Source: Deinococcus ficus (GTDB taxonomy: Bacteria > Deinococcota > Deinococci > Deinococcales > Deinococcaceae). Taken from it: DNA of 64,000 bases. The notes under the pieces were generated by a model. The model did not search any database. It was not told the origin of the DNA and saw nothing but the letters and a program-made list of their open reading frames with translations. The DNA lies in the NCBI RefSeq assembly GCF_003444775.1, contig NZ_CP021081.1, positions 980,001-1,044,000 of the forward strand. Direction: 5' to 3'. Positions within the stretch are counted from its first letter, which is position 1; every line of letters begins with the position of its first letter. Made by a program: the position numbers and the translations under genes. This document shows, piece after piece, positions 12,020 through 20,810 of the stretch.

Positions 12020-12904
12020 ATGCCGCTGACCGCACACCCATACGTCATCTCTTTACCGCAGGGCTCTGTGGAGGTCCGCGAGGTGGGCCAGGGCCGCCCC
12101 CTGCTGTTCCTGCACGGCGCCTTCAGCGACAGCAGCATCTGGGACCCCGTCGTGCAGCGCCTCGCCCCGTTGGGCTACCGCTGCCTGCTCCCTACGCTGC
12201 CGCTCGGCGCGCACCGCCAGCCCCTTCCGCCAGGCGCCGACCTCAGCCCCCCCGGAGTCGCCCGGCTGATCGCCGACCTGATCGGCGCCCTGAACCTCGG
12301 GCCGGCCACCGTGATCAGCAACGACACCGGCACCGCCTTCATGCAGCTCGTGCTGACCGACCACCCGCACACCGTCGCGGCCGCCGTCCTCACCAGCGGC
12401 GACGCATACGACCACTTCCTGCCGCCCGTCTTCGCGTCCCTCAAGGCCCTGCCGTACGTGCCCGGCGGGCTGCGCCTGCTGGCCCGGACCATGCGCCAGC
12501 CGGCCCTGGCCCGCCAGTCCTGGGCATTCGGCCGCCTGAGCCGCCGCGGCATGACCCCGGAACAGGCCCGGCAGTGGAGCGCGGGACTGCTGGGCGACCG
12601 GGGTGTGCGCCGCGACACCCGCGCCCTGATCCGCGGCTTCCATCGCCGCCACACCCTGAATGCGGCGGCCCGCTTTCCGGCCGTGTCCCACCCGGTGCAG
12701 GTCATCTGGGGCCGTGAGGACCGCGTCTTTGCCCTGCACCTCGGTGAGCGGCTGGCGCGGGAACTGCCCGGCACCGAGCTTCAGGTGATTGATGACAGCG
12801 GCACGTACCTGCCCCTGGACGTCCCGGACGAGCTGACCCGGCACCTGCACGCGTTCCTCCAGGGCCGGGGCGCGCCTCCTGCACCCCACGCCGCCCTCGC
12901 CTGA
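12020..12904 (+). CDS. Alpha/beta hydrolase, haloalkane-dehalogenase/epoxide-hydrolase-like, catalytic histidine missing
   Basis: A 294-residue protein with oxyanion motif LFLHGAFSDSS and a nucleophile elbow VISNDTGTAF in which the nucleophile position is Asp102, as in haloalkane dehalogenases and epoxide hydrolases. The acid-region motif VIWGREDRVF is present. The usual catalytic His in the DSGHxxxxxxP context is replaced by Thr262 (DDSGTYLPLDVP). The substrate is unknown, and it may be a non-classical catalyst. It lies under the tandem TetR operator and has a strong ribosome site AAGGAGG 6 bases before the ATG, suggesting ligand-induced expression. Confidence 0.85.
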   Translation: MPLTAHPYVISLPQGSVEVREVGQGRPLLFLHGAFSDSSIWDPVVQRLAPLGYRCLLPTLPLGAHRQPLPPGADLSPPGVARLIADLIGALNLGPATVISNDTGTAFMQLVLTDHPHTVAAAVLTSGDAYDHFLPPVFASLKALPYVPGGLRLLARTMRQPALARQSWAFGRLSRRGMTPEQARQWSAGLLGDRGVRRDTRALIRGFHRRHTLNAAARFPAVSHPVQVIWGREDRVFALHLGERLARELPGTELQVIDDSGTYLPLDVPDELTRHLHAFLQGRGAPPAPHAALA

Positions 12905-12938
12905 CCTGCTTCCTGCCCACGCGTGCTGGAATGCGGGC

Positions 12939-13871
12939 ATGACCCCCGAGAACACCACCCTGACCGCCGTGCCCGGCTTCCAGGTGGGGCACTGGACGGA
13001 CCCCGTGGGCCAGACCGGCTGCACCGTGATCCTCTGCCCGCCGGAGGGCGCGGTCGCCTCGGCCAGTTTCCTGGGCCCCAGCCCCGGCACGAGGGAAGGC
13101 GTGCTGCTGGCCCCGGAGAAAAAGGTGGAGCGGATTCACGCCCTGCTGCTCACCGGCGGCAGTGCCTTCGGGCTCGCGGCGGCGACCGGCGTGATGCGCG
13201 TCCTGGAGGAACGCGGAATAGGGCACCCCACGCCGTTCGCGCGGGTGCCCCTCGTCCCGGCCGCCGTGATCTACGACCTGGGCAGCGGCGACCCTCAGGC
13301 CCGGCCCGGCGACGCCCAGGGCGAGGTTGCCGCCCGCGCCGCCAGCCCAGCCTCGGTGCCCCGCGGCCGGGTGGGCGCCGGAACGGGTGCCACGGCCGGG
13401 AAGTACCTGGGGGGAACGGGCGCCGTGCCGAGCGGGCTGGGCAGCGTGAGCGTGACCCGTCAGGGCGTGCAGGTGGGGGCGCTGGCGGTCGTGAACCCCA
13501 TCGGGGACGTGCTGGACGAGCAGGGGGGCGTGCTGGCCGGGCCGGGCGTGGGGCCCGGGGCGGTGGCGTTCACGCCCGGCGACGTGGAGAACACCACCTT
13601 GATCGCCGTGGTCACCGAGCACACCCTGACGAAGGCCGCCTGCCGGCGCCTCGCGGACGCCGCGCAGGCCGCGCTGGGCGGCGTGATCCGCCCCAGCCAC
13701 ACCGACTGGGACGGCGACGCCGCCTTCGTACTGAGCGCCGCGACCCGGCCGCCCGCCGATCCGCTGCTGCTGGTGACGCTGGTGCAGGAGGCCGTACAGG
13801 GCGCGGTGCGGGACGCCGTGCGGCAGGCGAACCCCGGGCTGGACCGCCCCGGGGCGCTCAGCGGGGCGTGA
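12939..13871 (+). CDS. P1/DmpA-family (S58) autoprocessing aminopeptidase
   Basis: A 310-residue Ntn-type hydrolase of the DmpA/NylC superfamily. The conserved N-terminus is TAVPGFQVGHWTDP, then LLTGGSAFGLAAATGVMRVLEE, GAGTGATAGK and AVVNPIGDV. Self-cleavage between Asn218 and Thr219 in ENTTLIAVVT would create an N-terminal Thr nucleophile, as known for the family. Members act as D- or beta-aminopeptidases or amidases. No Shine-Dalgarno is seen; TGGAAT lies 6 bases before the ATG, a weak leaderless match. The 3' end overlaps the convergent acetyltransferase by 14 bases. Confidence 0.9.
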   Translation: MTPENTTLTAVPGFQVGHWTDPVGQTGCTVILCPPEGAVASASFLGPSPGTREGVLLAPEKKVERIHALLLTGGSAFGLAAATGVMRVLEERGIGHPTPFARVPLVPAAVIYDLGSGDPQARPGDAQGEVAARAASPASVPRGRVGAGTGATAGKYLGGTGAVPSGLGSVSVTRQGVQVGALAVVNPIGDVLDEQGGVLAGPGVGPGAVAFTPGDVENTTLIAVVTEHTLTKAACRRLADAAQAALGGVIRPSHTDWDGDAAFVLSAATRPPADPLLLVTLVQEAVQGAVRDAVRQANPGLDRPGALSGA

Positions 13872-14574
13872 AGCTCAGGCGCGCGCCGCTGAGCCGGAAG
13901 CCCGCGCGGATCACGTTGCGCTCGCTGCCGGTGCCCGGCGTCACGAACACCGTCGCCAGCGTGGCCCCGCCCTCGTGCGCGGCCCGCAGCCGGGCGGCCA
14001 GCAGGGCCGCCTGCACGCCCCGCTCCCGGAATTCCGCCAGGGTGGACGTGCCGTGAAAGGCCGCCACGCCGTCCGTGAGGCTCAGGGCCGCCGTGCCGGC
14101 CGGGCGGCCGTCTACCTGCGCGGTGAACAGGTGCGTGCCGGGCGCCTGCGCCACCGCCCGCATCACCGCCTCGTTGCCCGACCCGAACCCCCGGGCGGAC
14201 AGGGCCGCCCAGCCGGCCGGATCGGCCGAGGGCACGACCTCCAGCGGGGGAGCGGCGGGCCGCGCCTCCAGGTCGTGCGTGTACAGGTGCAGCACGTGAT
14301 GCAGGGCGAAGTCTGCCTCCTGCAGCGCCGGCAGCACCCCGGGCGCGAAGGCGGACAGCACGTGCACCCACGCCTCAACCCCCCACGCCTGCGCGAACGC
14401 CAGATACGCTCGCAGGTCCGCCGTGGCGAACGGCCGGGACCCGTCATGCCACGCGGCGTTCAGGGGCAGGCCCGGCGCGGCCACCACGCCCCACAGCGGC
14501 CCGAACTGCCGGCCCGTCCCGTATCGCTGAAACGCGGCCGCCTCGGCCGCCGCCACCCGGCGCATCACCTCCAC
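13858..14574 (-). CDS. GNAT-family N-acetyltransferase
   Basis: A 238-residue protein. The C-terminal half has the GNAT pattern: HLFTAQVDGRPAGTAAL (strand), GTSTLAEFRERGVQAALL (motif A, an R/Q-x-x-G/A-like acetyl-CoA loop) and FVTPGTGSERNVIRAGF (motif B). The N-terminal 100 residues are degenerate and may form a second GNAT-like half. The substrate is unknown. A GTG at 14574 and an ATG at 14565 are both possible; GGAGGG 7 bases before the GTG favours the longer form. Confidence 0.8.
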   Translation of the reverse strand: MEVMRRVAAAEAAAFQRYGTGRQFGPLWGVVAAPGLPLNAAWHDGSRPFATADLRAYLAFAQAWGVEAWVHVLSAFAPGVLPALQEADFALHHVLHLYTHDLEARPAAPPLEVVPSADPAGWAALSARGFGSGNEAVMRAVAQAPGTHLFTAQVDGRPAGTAALSLTDGVAAFHGTSTLAEFRERGVQAALLAARLRAAHEGGATLATVFVTPGTGSERNVIRAGFRLSGARLSFTPR

Positions 14575-14609
14575 TCGGCTTCCCTCCTTCGGGCATACTC
14601 ACGCACGAC

Positions 14610-15185
14610 ATGGACGTTCTGACCCTGTACAAGGAAGCCGGCGCGTACCACGAGGGGCATTTCCTGCTCGCCAGTGGCCGCCACAGCCCCAAGTTCCTGC
14701 AGAGCACCACCCTGCTGCAGTACCCGCACCTCACCGAGCAGATCGGGCAGGCCCTCGCCGCCAAGCTCATGGAGGGCGGCGTGCAGGCGGACTTCATCAT
14801 CGGGCCGGCCATGGGCGGCGTGACCCTCGCCTACGAGACCGCCCGCCACTACCGGCGCGGCGGGGAGCGCGTCCGGGCGATCTTCGCGGAGAAGGACGGC
14901 CTGGGCGGCATGAAGATCCGCGAGGCCTTCACCATTCAGCCCGGCGAGACCTTCATCGCCGTGGAGGACGTGCTCACCACCGGCGGCAGCGTCCTGAAGG
15001 CCGTGCGGGCCGCCGAGCAGGCCGGCGCGACGTGCGCGGGCATCGCCTGCATCGTGGACCGCCGCGCCGTGGACGGCCCCCTGGACGGTTACCCGCTCGT
15101 GTCCCTGGTGCGGCTGGTGTTCGACACCTACGCCGCAGGTGAGGTGCCTGACTGGCTGGCGGCGCTCCCCCTTCAGGAGATCTGA
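14610..15185 (+). CDS. pyrE: Orotate phosphoribosyltransferase
   Basis: A 191-residue enzyme of de novo pyrimidine synthesis that converts orotate and PRPP to OMP. The PRPP-binding motif FIAVEDVLTTGGS is clear, and HFLLASGRHSPKF and IGPAMGGVTLAYE are typical of the family's N-terminal half. Length is normal. No other pyr gene is adjacent. A CATACT box lies 10 bases before the ATG, giving a very short leader at most. Confidence 0.96.
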   Translation: MDVLTLYKEAGAYHEGHFLLASGRHSPKFLQSTTLLQYPHLTEQIGQALAAKLMEGGVQADFIIGPAMGGVTLAYETARHYRRGGERVRAIFAEKDGLGGMKIREAFTIQPGETFIAVEDVLTTGGSVLKAVRAAEQAGATCAGIACIVDRRAVDGPLDGYPLVSLVRLVFDTYAAGEVPDWLAALPLQEI

Positions 15186-15214
15186 GGGCCCGGCCGGGCG
15201 GACGGCGACGGCGC

Positions 15215-17035
15215 TCACTCGCCCGGCTCCTCGGCCCACAGGGCCCGCATCTCCTCGTTGCGGTCCAGCAGCTCGCTCAGGGTGCCCTCGTCGGCCACGC
15301 GGCCGTGCTGCATCAGGATGATCCGGTCCGCGCGGGTCAGCGCCGCCCGGCGGTGGCTGATCACCAGGCAGGTGGCGTCCAGTTCGTGGAACAGCCCGTC
15401 CCAGAGCTGCGCCTCGGTGCGGGCGTCCAGGGCGCTGGACACGTCATCGAACACCAGCAGGTCGGCCTGCCGGGCCAGCATGCGGGCCACGGCGGCGCGC
15501 TGCACCTGCCCGCCGCTGAGCTTCACGCCGCGCGCGCCCACCTGCGTGTTCAGGCCCTGCGGAAGCTGCGCGAGGTCGGGCGTCATCACGGCCAGCCGGG
15601 TCGCGCGGGTCAGGTAGGCGGCGTCCTCGCCGGACGTGATGTTCTCCTGCAGCGTGTCGCTGAACAGGTTGGGCAGCTGCGCCGTGTACGCCGCGCGGGG
15701 CGGCACCAGGAAGGTGGCCGGGTCGGTCACGGGCTCGCCGTTCCAGCGGACCAGGCCGCCCTGCACGGGAATCAGGCCCAGCAGCGCGCGGATCAGGGTG
15801 CTCTTGCCGCTGCCGATCCGGCCCGTCACGACCACGAACTCACCGCGGCGGACCGTGAAGCTCGCGTCCCGCACGCCCAGTTCACCGGCGTCGTCGTGCG
15901 TGGCGGTCAGGCCCTCCACCCGCAGCTCACGCAGGGGCAGTGGGGCGGGCGCGGCGGCCGGGGCGGGCGGTTCGGCGCGCAGGAACACGTCGTGGTGTTC
16001 CACGATGCGGGTGTCCGGGGCGTCCTGCAGCAGGCGGGTCATGCGGTCGTAACTCACGCCGGTGCGGCGGTGGCGGGCGATGGCGTCCCCGAAAAAGCCC
16101 ATGCTGCCGGTCAGGCGGGGCAGCAGCCCGATGAACAGCACGAATTCCTCGATGCTCATGGTGCCGCCGCGCACGCGGGTGGCGCCCAGCAGCAGCACCA
16201 GCCCCACGGCGAAGTTCACCATGTTGGTGTTCACGCCGCGGATCAGTTCCGTGAGCAGCACGTCGTTCAGGGCCGCCTTCTTGCGCGTGTCGCCCAGGCT
16301 GGTCAGGTGCCGGACCATGCTGTCCTCACGCGCGGCGAGTTTCACGGCGCTCACGGCGTTGAAGGTCTCCCCGACGAAATCGGTGACGCGGGCGGTCGCC
16401 TCGCGCATCCGGCGGCGGTACGTGCGGATCACCGGGGAGAGGCGCTGCACGAAGAACACCATCAGCAGCAGCGGCGCGGTGACCAGCAGCGTGATCAGCG
16501 GGTCCACCCGCGCCATCAGCACGACCGCGACCGTCACGTACGCCAGGAAACCCGCGCCGTCCACCCACACCTCGGTGTACCCGGCGACGTCATCCACGTC
16601 GTCCCGGAAGCGGCTGACCGCCTCGGCCGGGGTGTCCGGCAGCCGGCGGGCGCGGGGCGCGGTGAGCAGGTAGCCCAGCAGGTTGCGGCGCACCAGGGCG
16701 TCCAGCGTGTACCACAGCTCGATCCACAGCCGGAACGCCCCGAAGAACAGCCCGAACCGCCCGAACCGCACGGCGGCGAACCATGCGAGCGCCGCCCAGG
16801 CGGCCATCAGTTCCGGCGTGACGGTCTGCCCGGCCACGCGCAGCTTCTCGGCGCCTTCCAGGTGCCCGAACAGGCGGCTGACCGCCCAGACGAGCAGCGC
16901 GGGCGAGGCGTGCACCATGCCCCACGCGAACAGGTTGGCGACGAACAGCACGGGCCGGTACACGAACAGGCGCCGGGAGAGCTTCAGCGTGCGGTCGGCG
17001 CGCGCGTGGTCTGGATTGGGGGTGGCGGTGGTCAT
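15215..17035 (-). CDS. ABC exporter half-transporter (degenerate ATP-site subunit)
   Basis: A 606-residue membrane protein with about six transmembrane helices followed by a nucleotide-binding domain. Walker A is TGRIGSGKSTLIRAL, the signature is a perfect LSGGQ, and Walker B is LLVFDDVSSALD, in which the catalytic Glu is Asp. The switch His is present (VISHRRAAL). It is paired with the gene just upstream (stop 17097, 61 bases before this ATG) to form a heterodimeric type IV exporter. GGAG lies 8 bases before the ATG. The substrate is unknown; drugs, lipids or peptides are typical. Confidence 0.92.
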   Translation of the reverse strand: MTTATPNPDHARADRTLKLSRRLFVYRPVLFVANLFAWGMVHASPALLVWAVSRLFGHLEGAEKLRVAGQTVTPELMAAWAALAWFAAVRFGRFGLFFGAFRLWIELWYTLDALVRRNLLGYLLTAPRARRLPDTPAEAVSRFRDDVDDVAGYTEVWVDGAGFLAYVTVAVVLMARVDPLITLLVTAPLLLMVFFVQRLSPVIRTYRRRMREATARVTDFVGETFNAVSAVKLAAREDSMVRHLTSLGDTRKKAALNDVLLTELIRGVNTNMVNFAVGLVLLLGATRVRGGTMSIEEFVLFIGLLPRLTGSMGFFGDAIARHRRTGVSYDRMTRLLQDAPDTRIVEHHDVFLRAEPPAPAAAPAPLPLRELRVEGLTATHDDAGELGVRDASFTVRRGEFVVVTGRIGSGKSTLIRALLGLIPVQGGLVRWNGEPVTDPATFLVPPRAAYTAQLPNLFSDTLQENITSGEDAAYLTRATRLAVMTPDLAQLPQGLNTQVGARGVKLSGGQVQRAAVARMLARQADLLVFDDVSSALDARTEAQLWDGLFHELDATCLVISHRRAALTRADRIILMQHGRVADEGTLSELLDRNEEMRALWAEEPGE

Positions 17036-17096
17036 CGCAGGAACTCCGTGAAGGGGAGGGGAGAGAGGGCCGGGCGGGCAACATGAGCGGGCAAGG

Positions 17097-18896
17097 TCAT
17101 GCCAGCACCCCGTCCTCGACGTTCGCGCCGGCGCGCAGCAGGGCCGCGTACTCGCTGCGCGGATCGCGGGCCAGGTCGTCGCGCGCGCCGTCTTCCAGCA
17201 CCTCGCCGGCCCCCAGCACCAGGATCCGGTCGGCGCGGGCGACGGTGTCCAGGCGGTGCGCGATGATGATCGCCGTGCGGCCCGACAGCAGGCGCGTCAT
17301 GGCGCTGGTCAGCAGGGCCTCGGTGGCGGGGTCCAGTCGGCTGCTCGGTTCGTCCAGGATGATCACGTCCGGGTCGCGCAGCATCACCCGCGCGAAGGCC
17401 AGCAGCTGCGCCTCCCCGGCCGACAGGCTCCCGGCCGGCAGCGGCGTGCGCACCCCGTCCGGCAGGCGGTCCAGCCAGCGGCCCAGGCCGACTTCCAGCA
17501 GCGCCGCCTCCACCTGCTCGTCGGTCACCGAGGGGTCGAAGAAACTCAGGTTGTCGCGCACGCTCGCCTGGAACAGCTGCACGTCCTGCGTGACCACGGC
17601 CACGCGCGTGCGCAGTTCGCTGAGCGGCACGTCCCGGACGTCCACGCCGCCCAGCCGCACGGACCCGCTCGTCGGGTCGTACAGGCGCGAGATCAGGCGC
17701 GTGAGGGTGGTCTTGCCGCTGCCGGTGCGGCCCAGCAGGCCCACCGTCTGCCCGGCCGGCAGGTGGAAGGTCACGCCGCCCAGCACCGGGCGCGCGTCCG
17801 GCCGCTCCGGGTCGGGTTCGTAATCGAAGGTGACGTCCCGGAACTCCAGCGCCAGCCGGCCCCCGGGCAGCGGGGTGGTGCCGCCGTGAATGTCGCTGCG
17901 CAGCGCCAGCAGCTCCGCCACGCGGCCCAGGCTCGCGCCGGCCTTCTGCAGGTCCTGCAGCTGCTGCGTGAGCTGATCGATGGGTTCCTCGATCATGCTC
18001 ATGTACTGGTACAGCAGGAACGCGGTGCCCAGCGTGATCGCGCCCGCCGCGTACAGCCCGATGGCGGCCGCCAGCAGGCCGGTGTAGCCCACCGCGAACA
18101 GCAGCATGCTCAGCTGCCACACGATGCTGCGCCGCATCCACGAGCGGGTGCTGCGATGGAAGAATTCACGCTGCGTGCGCAGGAACGCGTTCAGGTGGTG
18201 CCCGCCGGCGCCCAGCGCGCGGATGTCCTCCAGGCCGGTCAGGCGCTCTTCCACGAAGCCGAACAGTTTCGCGCTGGCCTCCCGCTCCTGGCGGGTGGGT
18301 TCCACGCCCAGCTGCCGCACGCGGTTCATGGCGTACAGCGTCACCAGCGTGAACACCAGGACCGCCCCGCCCACCCGGGCGTCCTCGCGGAAGAACATCA
18401 CCAGCGAGCCCAGCAGCAGCAGCGTGGCGCCGAACACCCGCACCGCGAACTGCGAGAAGAAGTTGCTCAGCGCCGTGACGTCCCCGTCGATGCGTTCGAT
18501 CATCTCGCCGGGCGTGCGCTCCTTGTGCTCGCGCATGTCCAGGCCCAGCAGGTGCGCCATCAGGTCCGCGCGCAGGCGATTGGTGGCCGTCCACCCGACC
18601 CGGGCGCCCACGTACGTCGCCCCGGCGTTCAGGAGCTGCACCGCCACCGCGCACGCGATGTACGTCAGGGCCAGCCGGGTCAGCAGGCCCGGGTCGGCGC
18701 CGTCCAGCAGCTTGGCGTTGTCCACGAAGCGCCGCATCAGCTGCGGCAGGAAGAGACTCAGGCCGGTGGCGGACAGCAGCAGCGCCGCCAGCAGCGCCAC
18801 GAACCACTTCAGGGGCCCCAGGTACTGGCCCAGGACCGCCAGCATGGATCTTCGCGGCGCGTGAGCGGGCTCAGGCACAGAGGCGGACGTCGTCAT
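17097..18896 (-). CDS. ABC exporter half-transporter (consensus catalytic subunit)
   Basis: A 599-residue half-transporter with six predicted membrane helices and an ATPase domain. Walker A is GLLGRTGSGKTTLTRL and Walker B is IILDEPSSRLD with the catalytic Glu. The signature is degenerate (LSAGE instead of LSGGQ). The H-loop is IIIAHRLDTV. With the downstream partner it should form one normal ATP site (its own Walker motifs plus the partner's LSGGQ) and one degenerate site, as in TM287/288 and BmrCD. The ATG lies 6 bases after TACGCT (plus 18903-18908), so the operon's mRNA is probably leaderless. Confidence 0.92.
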   Translation of the reverse strand: MTTSASVPEPAHAPRRSMLAVLGQYLGPLKWFVALLAALLLSATGLSLFLPQLMRRFVDNAKLLDGADPGLLTRLALTYIACAVAVQLLNAGATYVGARVGWTATNRLRADLMAHLLGLDMREHKERTPGEMIERIDGDVTALSNFFSQFAVRVFGATLLLLGSLVMFFREDARVGGAVLVFTLVTLYAMNRVRQLGVEPTRQEREASAKLFGFVEERLTGLEDIRALGAGGHHLNAFLRTQREFFHRSTRSWMRRSIVWQLSMLLFAVGYTGLLAAAIGLYAAGAITLGTAFLLYQYMSMIEEPIDQLTQQLQDLQKAGASLGRVAELLALRSDIHGGTTPLPGGRLALEFRDVTFDYEPDPERPDARPVLGGVTFHLPAGQTVGLLGRTGSGKTTLTRLISRLYDPTSGSVRLGGVDVRDVPLSELRTRVAVVTQDVQLFQASVRDNLSFFDPSVTDEQVEAALLEVGLGRWLDRLPDGVRTPLPAGSLSAGEAQLLAFARVMLRDPDVIILDEPSSRLDPATEALLTSAMTRLLSGRTAIIIAHRLDTVARADRILVLGAGEVLEDGARDDLARDPRSEYAALLRAGANVEDGVLA

Positions 18897-18951
18897 TCCA
18901 CCAGCGTAGTGGCCGGGCCCCGGCGGGGCATCTGCCGCGTGGCTTAGTGCA

Positions 18952-18988
18952 GGCGGCGCCCCGGAAACCTGCTTCCCGGGGCGCCGCC
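18952..18988 (-). terminator. Terminator-like hairpin after phoU
   Basis: A perfect 13-bp G+C-rich stem (18952-18964 with 18976-18988) with an 11-base loop starts 15 bases past the phoU stop. It separates the pho genes from the ABC exporter operon. Confidence 0.6.
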
Positions 18989-19003
18989 TGAGGCCTCAGG
19001 GGG

Positions 19004-19657
19004 TCAGTGGACGAGCTCGCCCCGTTCCCCCGTCACCCAGTACCGCACCCGCTCGGCAATGTTCTCCATGTGGTCCCCGATGCGCTCCAGGCTGCGGCCC
19101 ACCCGCATCAGCATCAGGGCCTTGCTGATGTTGCGGGGGTCCTCGAGCATGTACGTCACCAGTTCCCGCTGGATCTGGTCGTACAGGTCGTCCACCTCGT
19201 CGTCCATCTGCACGGTGCTCTCGGCGCGCGTGACGTCCCGGTCGGCAATCGCGGTGCGCAGGTTCTGGCTCATCTCGTTGAGGCGTTCCATCATGCGCGC
19301 GAGGTTCACGTACCGCTTCAGCGCCGGGGCCTGCGCGAGCTCCTCGCCGTCCTCGGCGACGTGCACCACGTAATCGCCCATCCGCTCGATGTCCGACAGG
19401 CTCTTGAGGATCAGGGCCACCAGCCTCAGGTCCCGCGCGACCGGCTGGTGCAGCGCGATGATCCGCAGGCACTCGGCCTCGATCTGCGCTTCCTGCGCGT
19501 CCACCTGCAGGTCCAGCGCTCGGACGTCCGCGAGGCGTTCGGTCTTCTCGTGCAGCAGCACGTCCGCCGCGATGGGGAACATGCTCTCGACCGTGCCGAG
19601 CATGTTCAGGGCGCCGTTCAGGACGGCTCTGAGATCGTGTTCCAGGGCTTCACGCAT
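19004..19657 (-). CDS. phoU: Phosphate signalling protein PhoU
   Basis: A 217-residue all-helical cytoplasmic protein with the two PhoU repeats. The metal-binding-type motifs are KSLSDIERMGDY and RSLERIGDHMENI, one per repeat, about 100 residues apart. PhoU restrains PhoR and Pst transport when phosphate is plentiful. It is third in the phoB-phoR-phoU order. GAGGAG lies 5 bases before the ATG at 19657. An upstream in-frame start at 19720 would add an Arg/Pro-rich stretch and is rejected. No pst transporter genes are in the window. Confidence 0.95.
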   Translation of the reverse strand: MREALEHDLRAVLNGALNMLGTVESMFPIAADVLLHEKTERLADVRALDLQVDAQEAQIEAECLRIIALHQPVARDLRLVALILKSLSDIERMGDYVVHVAEDGEELAQAPALKRYVNLARMMERLNEMSQNLRTAIADRDVTRAESTVQMDDEVDDLYDQIQRELVTYMLEDPRNISKALMLMRVGRSLERIGDHMENIAERVRYWVTGERGELVH

Positions 19658-19792
19658 GGGGGCTCCTCTTCGGGGGCGCGGTGGGCGCGCCGGAAACGGG
19701 ACGTGCAGGCAACGTAGCACCTGAGTCCCGGGGCGGGGGGCACAAGCAGGCAGAACAGGGAGAAGAACGGATCAGGACAGGGCACAGGCGGG

Positions 19793-20803
19793 TCAGCCGA
19801 GCCCGGACACCCCCGGCAGCGTGAAGCAGAAGGCGTTCACGTCCCCCTGGCGCTCCGCCCAGGCCTGCCCACCCCAGCCGTGCACGATGCTGCGCACGAT
19901 GTACAGGCCCATGCCGCTGCCCTGCCCGGTGGCCGCCTGCCCGCGCGTGTGCGCCCGGAACAGGCTCTCGGTGTCGTGCAGGGGCGCGCCGTGGTCCAGC
20001 ACCGCCACCTCCACCCAGGTGCCGCGCTCGGTGGTGCGCACCTCGACCGGCTGCCCGGCCGGACCGTACTTCAGGGCGTTCTCGATCAGGTTCAGCAGCA
20101 CCTGCAGCAGCTTGTCCGGGTCGGCCCGGACGAGGTGATCCTGCCCGAAGCGCAGCGTGGACCCCCGCGCCGTGAGTTCCGGAGTGAGCAGCCGCTCCGC
20201 CCGCGCGAACGTCTCCGAGATCGGCAGCGTCCGGGCGCGGGTGGGCCGGAACCCCACCGCGAGGTCCTCCACCAGCCGCGCCAGCCGCTCGGTCTCCTGC
20301 AGGCCCTGCCGCACGAAATTCTGCGCCAGGTCGGCCGGCATGTCGTACTCCAGGGCCTCCAGCACACCGCGCAGCGCCGCCACCGGCGTGCGGAACTCGT
20401 GGCTGAGCACCGCCGTCGCCTCGCGCAGCTCCGCCTCCCGGCGGCGGTGCTCGGTCACGTCCTCCACGATCAGCGAGGCGTTCACGCCGTGGTGCGTGGC
20501 CGTGCAGCGCAGCGTGCGCCCCCCGACCTCCAGCTCCAGTTCCCCGCCGCGCTCCATCAGGGTTTCCAGGGTGTGGCGCCGCACGACCTCCAGCACCGGC
20601 CGGCCCGCCGCGCGCTCCTGCGTGACGCCCCACAACCGCGTGGCCGCGGCGTTCACGCGCGTCACCAGTCCGCCCTCGGTCAGCAGGACCGCCTGCGGCA
20701 GCGTGTCCATCCACGCGTCGGCCGTGGCGTCCGCGGCCGGCCTGTCCGGCTGGGCACCCGCCCGGTCACGCTCCGGCCGCGTCACGCGCCCCGGCATGCC
20801 CAC
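19793..20803 (-). CDS. phoR: PhoR-like sensor histidine kinase
   Basis: A 336-residue kinase. A PAS-like region (about 32-115: TLPQAVLLTEGGLVTRVNAAATRLW) is followed by the dimerisation/phosphoacceptor helix with LSHEFRTPVAAL (His135), the N box LLNLIENALKYGP and the G box GSGMGLYIVRS. I see no transmembrane segment, so it appears soluble and would sense phosphate through PhoU rather than directly. It starts 7 bases after the phoB stop, hence translational coupling is likely. Either GTG 20803 or ATG 20797 could be the start. Confidence 0.9.
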   Translation of the reverse strand: MGMPGRVTRPERDRAGAQPDRPAADATADAWMDTLPQAVLLTEGGLVTRVNAAATRLWGVTQERAAGRPVLEVVRRHTLETLMERGGELELEVGGRTLRCTATHHGVNASLIVEDVTEHRRREAELREATAVLSHEFRTPVAALRGVLEALEYDMPADLAQNFVRQGLQETERLARLVEDLAVGFRPTRARTLPISETFARAERLLTPELTARGSTLRFGQDHLVRADPDKLLQVLLNLIENALKYGPAGQPVEVRTTERGTWVEVAVLDHGAPLHDTESLFRAHTRGQAATGQGSGMGLYIVRSIVHGWGGQAWAERQGDVNAFCFTLPGVSGLG

Positions 20804-20810
20804 GCCCCCC

